DNA of 64,000 bases from Ruminococcaceae bacterium FB2012 (lineage in GTDB: Bacteria > Bacillota > Clostridia > Oscillospirales > Ruminococcaceae). The position numbers were made by a program, and so were the translations under genes. Below, piece after piece: positions 60,487-64,000 of this stretch. Position 1 is the first letter of the stretch; every line of letters begins with the position of its first letter. Under the pieces are notes generated by a model. That model saw nothing but the letters and a program-made list of their open reading frames with translations. It was not told the origin of the DNA and searched no databases. The stretch lies in assembly GCA_900104495.1 (NCBI GenBank), contig FMXS01000010.1, positions 1 through 64,000 of the forward strand, written 5' to 3'.

Positions 60487-61428
60487 TCAGTCATAGAGTT
60501 TCTCGATGATCTTGGGAGCATTGGTTTTGGTCTTTCCATAATACATTCTGACAGTCGTACTGGTGTTTGCGTGTCCGAGAAGTTCGCTCAGTGTCTTTAT
60601 ATCCATGCCTTTCTTTATGCAGGTGATTGCAAAGGTATCTCTCAACGCCTTTACGGTGTTGGGTTCAACCCCGGCTTCTTCCAGAAATCTGTTGAAATGA
60701 TGTCGAAAGTTTGGGGGAGTGGATTCTCTGAATTCATCTGCAAGGAGATATTCTTCATCGGAATGCATAGGCTTGAGAGCTTCAAGCTGTTCGTTTATCC
60801 ATTTCGGTATGGGCAGATCCCGCAGTGCTTTTTTCTGCTTTGGAACTGTTTCTATATATAGAATGCTGCGGTTTTCGGGGTTGGGAACGGTTGATATTAC
60901 CCGGCGTACCTTGAACCGCTTTTTCTTAATGTCGATATCTCCCCACTGCGCACCGCATATCTCGCTCACATCCGCACCGTTATAAAGGCACATCATAATG
61001 CACAAATGATATATATCAAACGGCTTTACAGCAGATCTCAATTTTTTGACTTCGTCTATTGTAAAGGTATTGGCTGTATAAATGTTTTTACTGCTTACCC
61101 GAAGACTCTCGGTAGGATTATTAAGTCTGAACTTCGTCCTGCCGAATCCAAAGATTGAGTGAAACACAGTTATAGCATGAGAAGCAGTTGATACTGAAAT
61201 CTCCTGACCGTTTGCATCTTTTCCGGCAAGCATTGCCCTTTCAAACTTCATCCAGTCTCTTCTAAATAACTCATTTACTTTAATGCTGCCAAACTGTTCT
61301 GACATAAAACGATCATAATAGAACCAATAAACATTGCAGGTGTTCTCGCTGACTGTTTTCTTTTTTTCTTCAATCCAGTATATAAACAATTCGGATACGG
61401 TCATATCTTTATATTCATTCTTTCTCAA
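60487..61428 (-). CDS. Tyrosine recombinase homologue with altered active site (operon gene 2)
   Basis: 313 residues from a TTG start (LRKNEYKDMTVSELF) behind GGAGG, 21 bases after the previous stop; an earlier ATG lies inside the upstream gene. It has a SAM-like core-binding domain (SELFIYWIEEKKKTVSENT) and a recombinase fold. The first catalytic arginine, expected in LYxxGLRxSE, is replaced: CLYNGADVSEICGAQWGDID. The expected HxLR is KALRDTFA, so the histidine is Lys while the arginine stays. LGHANTSTTVRMYYG keeps His and Tyr. With Arg I lost it should not catalyse normal strand exchange, and DNA binding may be its role. Confidence 0.8.
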   Translation of the reverse strand: MRKNEYKDMTVSELFIYWIEEKKKTVSENTCNVYWFYYDRFMSEQFGSIKVNELFRRDWMKFERAMLAGKDANGQEISVSTASHAITVFHSIFGFGRTKFRLNNPTESLRVSSKNIYTANTFTIDEVKKLRSAVKPFDIYHLCIMMCLYNGADVSEICGAQWGDIDIKKKRFKVRRVISTVPNPENRSILYIETVPKQKKALRDLPIPKWINEQLEALKPMHSDEEYLLADEFRESTPPNFRHHFNRFLEEAGVEPNTVKALRDTFAITCIKKGMDIKTLSELLGHANTSTTVRMYYGKTKTNAPKIIEKLYD

Positions 61429-61448
61429 CAGGCCGTACCTCCGCTGTA

Positions 61449-62378
61449 TTATTCCAAACCAAACCGTTTTCTTTTGGTGTACTCTATACTCCAATCTCCA
61501 AACAGGGAACTCAGTTCCTCAACACTCATTCCTTCGTCTATACATTTCCTGGCAAATGTATTTTTTAACGCAGTAAAACTCCTGTATTCAACATTTGCTT
61601 TATTTAAGAAAACACAATAATAGTTGTTAACGAAACTGGACGGCTCCATAGTGCCGTTTTTTCCTTGTATCAAGAATTCTTCATCAGTATGTATTCGTTT
61701 CATCAGCTTGAGCTGATCGTTTATCCAGTCTGGAAACGGATGAATCCTTATTGAACCCGCAGCTTTGGGATAAACCATTATGACTGTTTCCTTACTGCGC
61801 TTGGTGATTCTTTCTCTGGCTACTGATCTCTGAATCGTGAGCTGCTGATTATCGGTATCAATATCTCCCCACTTCAATCCGCATATTTCTCCTTGTGAGG
61901 CTCCTACATATATGCAGAGCATTATGCAGAGTTGGAAAACGTTATACGGCTTGACCGCTACCTTCATTTTTTCTATCTCATCCGAATCAAAGAAAGTTTT
62001 TGAAGCGACAGCCTTCTTTGCTGCTTGTATTTCTTCTGTCGGATCATTTAAATCGTAATTCGTTTTGCCAAACATAAAGAGCTTACGAGCAAATGTGGTA
62101 ATCTTTCTGACCGTTGACGGCAACAGTTCCTTACCGAATGAGCCTTTGACTGTGGACATTTGTTCTTCAAATCTCTGCCAATTATCAGGAGTGATATCAT
62201 TGATCTTTCGGTCTCCGAATGGGGCTTTGACATACATCCTGTAATCGGAAGTATAACGCTGAATAGTTGAGGGCTGAAGTTCTTCGGCTTTCACAGCAAT
62301 CCAAATGTCAAATAATTCCTGAAAGGTCATATCTGATTTGGAAGGCTTTTTCTTGTCCTTGGGGCTCTGTTTTCTCAT
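61449..62378 (-). CDS. Catalytically dead tyrosine recombinase homologue (operon gene 1)
   Basis: 309 residues from MRKQSPKDKKKPSK behind CAGGAG. It has the same domains as the next gene, with which it shares IWxxxK/EEKK, TFDSDEIEKMKVAVKPYNVF and ICGLKWGDID. Every catalytic position is changed: IYVGASQGEIC lacks Arg I, TALKNTFARK has Lys for Arg II and no His, FGDWSIEYT lacks the late His, and the protein ends RKRFGLE without the tyrosine. The fold is otherwise well kept and the frame is intact, so it is not an ordinary pseudogene. It is the first gene after the promoter. Confidence 0.8.
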   Translation of the reverse strand: MRKQSPKDKKKPSKSDMTFQELFDIWIAVKAEELQPSTIQRYTSDYRMYVKAPFGDRKINDITPDNWQRFEEQMSTVKGSFGKELLPSTVRKITTFARKLFMFGKTNYDLNDPTEEIQAAKKAVASKTFFDSDEIEKMKVAVKPYNVFQLCIMLCIYVGASQGEICGLKWGDIDTDNQQLTIQRSVARERITKRSKETVIMVYPKAAGSIRIHPFPDWINDQLKLMKRIHTDEEFLIQGKNGTMEPSSFVNNYYCVFLNKANVEYRSFTALKNTFARKCIDEGMSVEELSSLFGDWSIEYTKRKRFGLE

Positions 62379-62448
62379 TTGATGCTCCTGAAACAATTGT
62401 TATCGACTGGACTTATAGCTGTATTTAGAGATAATTATACTTATATAC

Positions 62449-62477
62449 ATTATACCACCAAATCGTCAATTTGTCAA
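62449..62477 (-). promoter_or_regulatory. SigmaA-type promoter of the seven-gene surface operon
   Basis: TTGACA at 62472-62477, a 17-bp spacer and TATAAT at 62449-62454, with a leader of about 70 bases. No other promoter was found before 56.6 kb, and the six gene gaps downstream are 8-36 bases. Confidence 0.8.
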
Positions 62478-62656
62478 CGAAAATAGTATAAATTATCGTT
62501 TCAAAACAAAATAATTTTATTATAAGTTTATAAATATAATCAAAGAATAAAATTGGCAGAAATTAGTGTTTGTTTTGCTTGCGGAGGAGGGGATTGGCTG
62601 TGCATAATTCATTCATTTTCGTAAGCAGATGTATGCATGCGGCGCTTGTAAATGTG

Positions 62657-62947
62657 TACTATGAAAAGCGAGGGCTTGACAGGAATCTGATCCTGACACT
62701 CGGGAACTGCGGTTTCATCGAAAAGAACCAGCCCGTCGTGTTCAACGGGTTCACCGGGTCCGGCAAGAGTTACCTGGCGTGTGCCATCGGCAGACAGGCT
62801 TGTATGCAAGGGTTCCGCACAAGATACATCCGTGTTCCCAATCTGATGCAGCTACTCAGTGAGGCATCGCTTGATGTTCACGGCAGAGCCAAGCTCCTGA
62901 AAAAGTTTAGCGGCTACCGTCTGCTGATCCTTGACGAATGGCTACTC
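62657..62947 (+). pseudogene. IstB-like ATP-binding fragment of an IS21-family element
   Basis: 97 codons encode RGLDRNLILTLGNCGFIEKN, FNGFTGSGKSYLACAIGRQA (Walker A) and YRLLILDEWLL (Walker B). These are the central third of IstB, the helper ATPase of IS21 transposases (about 250 residues). The ends are missing, and the frame continues into the tail of a recombinase gene. No IstA gene is present. It is a relic. Confidence 0.8.
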
Positions 62948-62950
62948 AAT

Positions 62951-63025
62951 ATCTATCTTACACACGACAAAGTGCGGGTCATGTTCATCAACGGAAAGAC
63001 CGTTAAAATCGAAAGGAGCAATTAA
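62951..63025 (+). pseudogene. C-terminal tail of a lost large serine recombinase gene
   Basis: About 24 codons, LTHDKVRVMFINGKTVKIER and SN, ending one base before the next recombinase ATG. The pattern matches the beta-rich tails of the serine recombinases in this window (VEFINGRIISNKR, ILFKNGAEITTEVEK). It suggests a recombinase tandem here like the one at 33.6-37.7 kb, with the first gene replaced by IS21 debris. Confidence 0.5.
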
Positions 63026-63026
63026 A

Positions 63027-64000
63027 ATGAGTAACATAAAAACAGCAGAAAACGCAAGACTTATCCCTGCGAAAACGAGGGAAGAGCTGATCCCCTGCGG
63101 CAAACATCTGCGTGCGGCGGCCTACTGCCGGGTATCGACAGGGGATGCCGAGCAACTAAACAGCTTTGAAACACAGATTACTTACTACACCGACTACATC
63201 GGTTCAAAGCCCGAATGGACAATGGTGGGAATCTTCGCGGACGAGGGAATCAGCGGAACGCAGATTGATAAGCGCGTACAGTTCAACAAGATGATCCGCC
63301 AATGCAGACGGGGAAAGATAGACCTTATCCTCTGTAAGTCAATCAGCCGTTTTGCCCGAAACACCGTGGATTGCCTCGATTATGTGCGTGAGCTGAAGAG
63401 ACTCGGTGTGGCGGTACAGTTTGAAAAGGAGAATATCAACACGCTGTCTGTCAGCTCGGAGTTTGCAATTACGCTGTATGCCAGCATGAGCCGCAACATA
63501 ATTTTGGGCATCGAAAAGTCGTTCCGGGAGGGACGGGTACGCTATCAGATGCGGCAGACGTTGGGCTACAGGCTTGTTGACGGCAGGCCAATTATTGTTG
63601 AGGACGAGGCAGAAACGGTGCGAGAGATCTTTCGGCTGTTTGCAGACGGGATGAGCATACACAGGATCGCTATGCTGCTGACCGAGCGCGGCGCGAAGCG
63701 CAGAAACGGCAGTACGATCTGGGACAGGTACAACGTTAATATTATTCTGAAAAATGAGAAATATGTGGCCGATGCGGTGCTGCAAAAGTCATTCACAGTG
63801 GATTGTCTGACCCACAGCAGGGTGAAAAATAACGGTCAAAGGCCGAAATATCTGGTACAGAACTGCCACGATCCAATAATAGACCGAGAGACCTGGAACA
63901 AGGTGCAATGGGAACTTTCCCGTAGAAGTGTAGCAGCAAAGTCCGTCAATGCCAAACACACACAGCGGGCGCTATCGCACAGAATATGCCCTAAGCGAGC
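63027..64000 (+). pseudogene. Large serine recombinase with internal deletion and frameshift, runs off the window
   Basis: The frame starts with GAAAGGAGC upstream and is open to the window end (about 324 codons). Ser37 in AAYCRVSTGDAEQ, DEGISGTQID and SRFARNTVDC are present. After ITLYASM the sequence goes directly to SRNIILGIEKSF: the eight residues corresponding to AQAESESI in the copy at 33646 are missing, so the helix joining catalytic and DNA-binding parts is shortened. Near 63955-63966 the reading frame shifts: the conserved GRYRTEYALSE continues in the +1 frame while the open frame reads LSHRICPKRA. Both changes argue against activity. A single sequencing error could explain the frameshift but not the clean deletion. 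Confidence 0.8.

Overview
The window looks like a chromosome segment of a gut Ruminococcus-type Firmicute (Oscillospiraceae). The reasons are strong AGGAGG ribosome binding sites, TTGACA/17 bp/TATAAT promoters, a tyrosine T-box, LytS-type signalling, serine recombinase arrays and DUF3789/SHOCT-like mobile-element proteins. The genus is an inference. Three zones can be told apart by gene content and base composition. ZONE 1 (1-22.9 kb) is a stack of integrative islands at the 3' end of a tRNA-Leu(GAG) gene (22936-23020, minus). A 23-bp copy of the tRNA end lies at 1000, 4859 and 22936, all in the same direction. The 1000-4859 segment carries an ABC transporter and a YgiT-type antitoxin but no integrase, like a cis-mobilizable remnant. 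The 4859-22936 segment carries a two-component system, a glycerophosphodiesterase-like surface protein, an array of tiny hydrophobic peptide genes, several small unknown genes, a UvrD-type helicase with an unusual C-terminus, a PemK-like toxin, an excisionase-like gene and a tyrosine integrase whose end abuts the tRNA. No relaxase or type IV secretion gene was seen, so this is an island or mobilizable element rather than a self-transmissible one. ZONE 2 (22.9-32.97 kb) is GC-richer core chromosome: a DUF2974-type hydrolase, a cytidylate-kinase-like protein, a Tyr T-box controlling an unknown membrane protein plus tyrS, a GT-C type membrane protein, a zinc-ribbon membrane protein, a DUF6935-like protein, tyrA and tRNA-Leu(UAA). 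It ends in a secreted-protein gene cut off just after its signal peptide. ZONE 3 (32.97-64 kb) is a second mobile region: three overlapping serine recombinase genes, DUF3789 and SHOCT-like small proteins, a DinG-type helicase, a MazF-like toxin, a long chain of RNA hairpins, a sigma-like factor, an ImmA-type protease divergent from an S24 repressor, and a seven-gene operon. That operon begins with two tyrosine recombinase homologues that have lost catalytic residues, continues with four membrane-anchored extracellular proteins and ends with a 3590-residue beta-helix-like surface protein. The right edge holds an IS21 IstB fragment and a damaged serine recombinase that runs off the window. The strongest candidate for an undescribed system is at 5.4-12.6 kb. 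The response regulator has an AfsR/SARP-like output domain. Four promoters in front of the tiny peptide genes each carry two TGCAAGGA repeats exactly 11 bp apart and 9 bp from the -10 element, which is the architecture known for SARP binding sites. The second candidate is the degenerate-recombinase plus surface-fibre operon at 45.8-62.5 kb.
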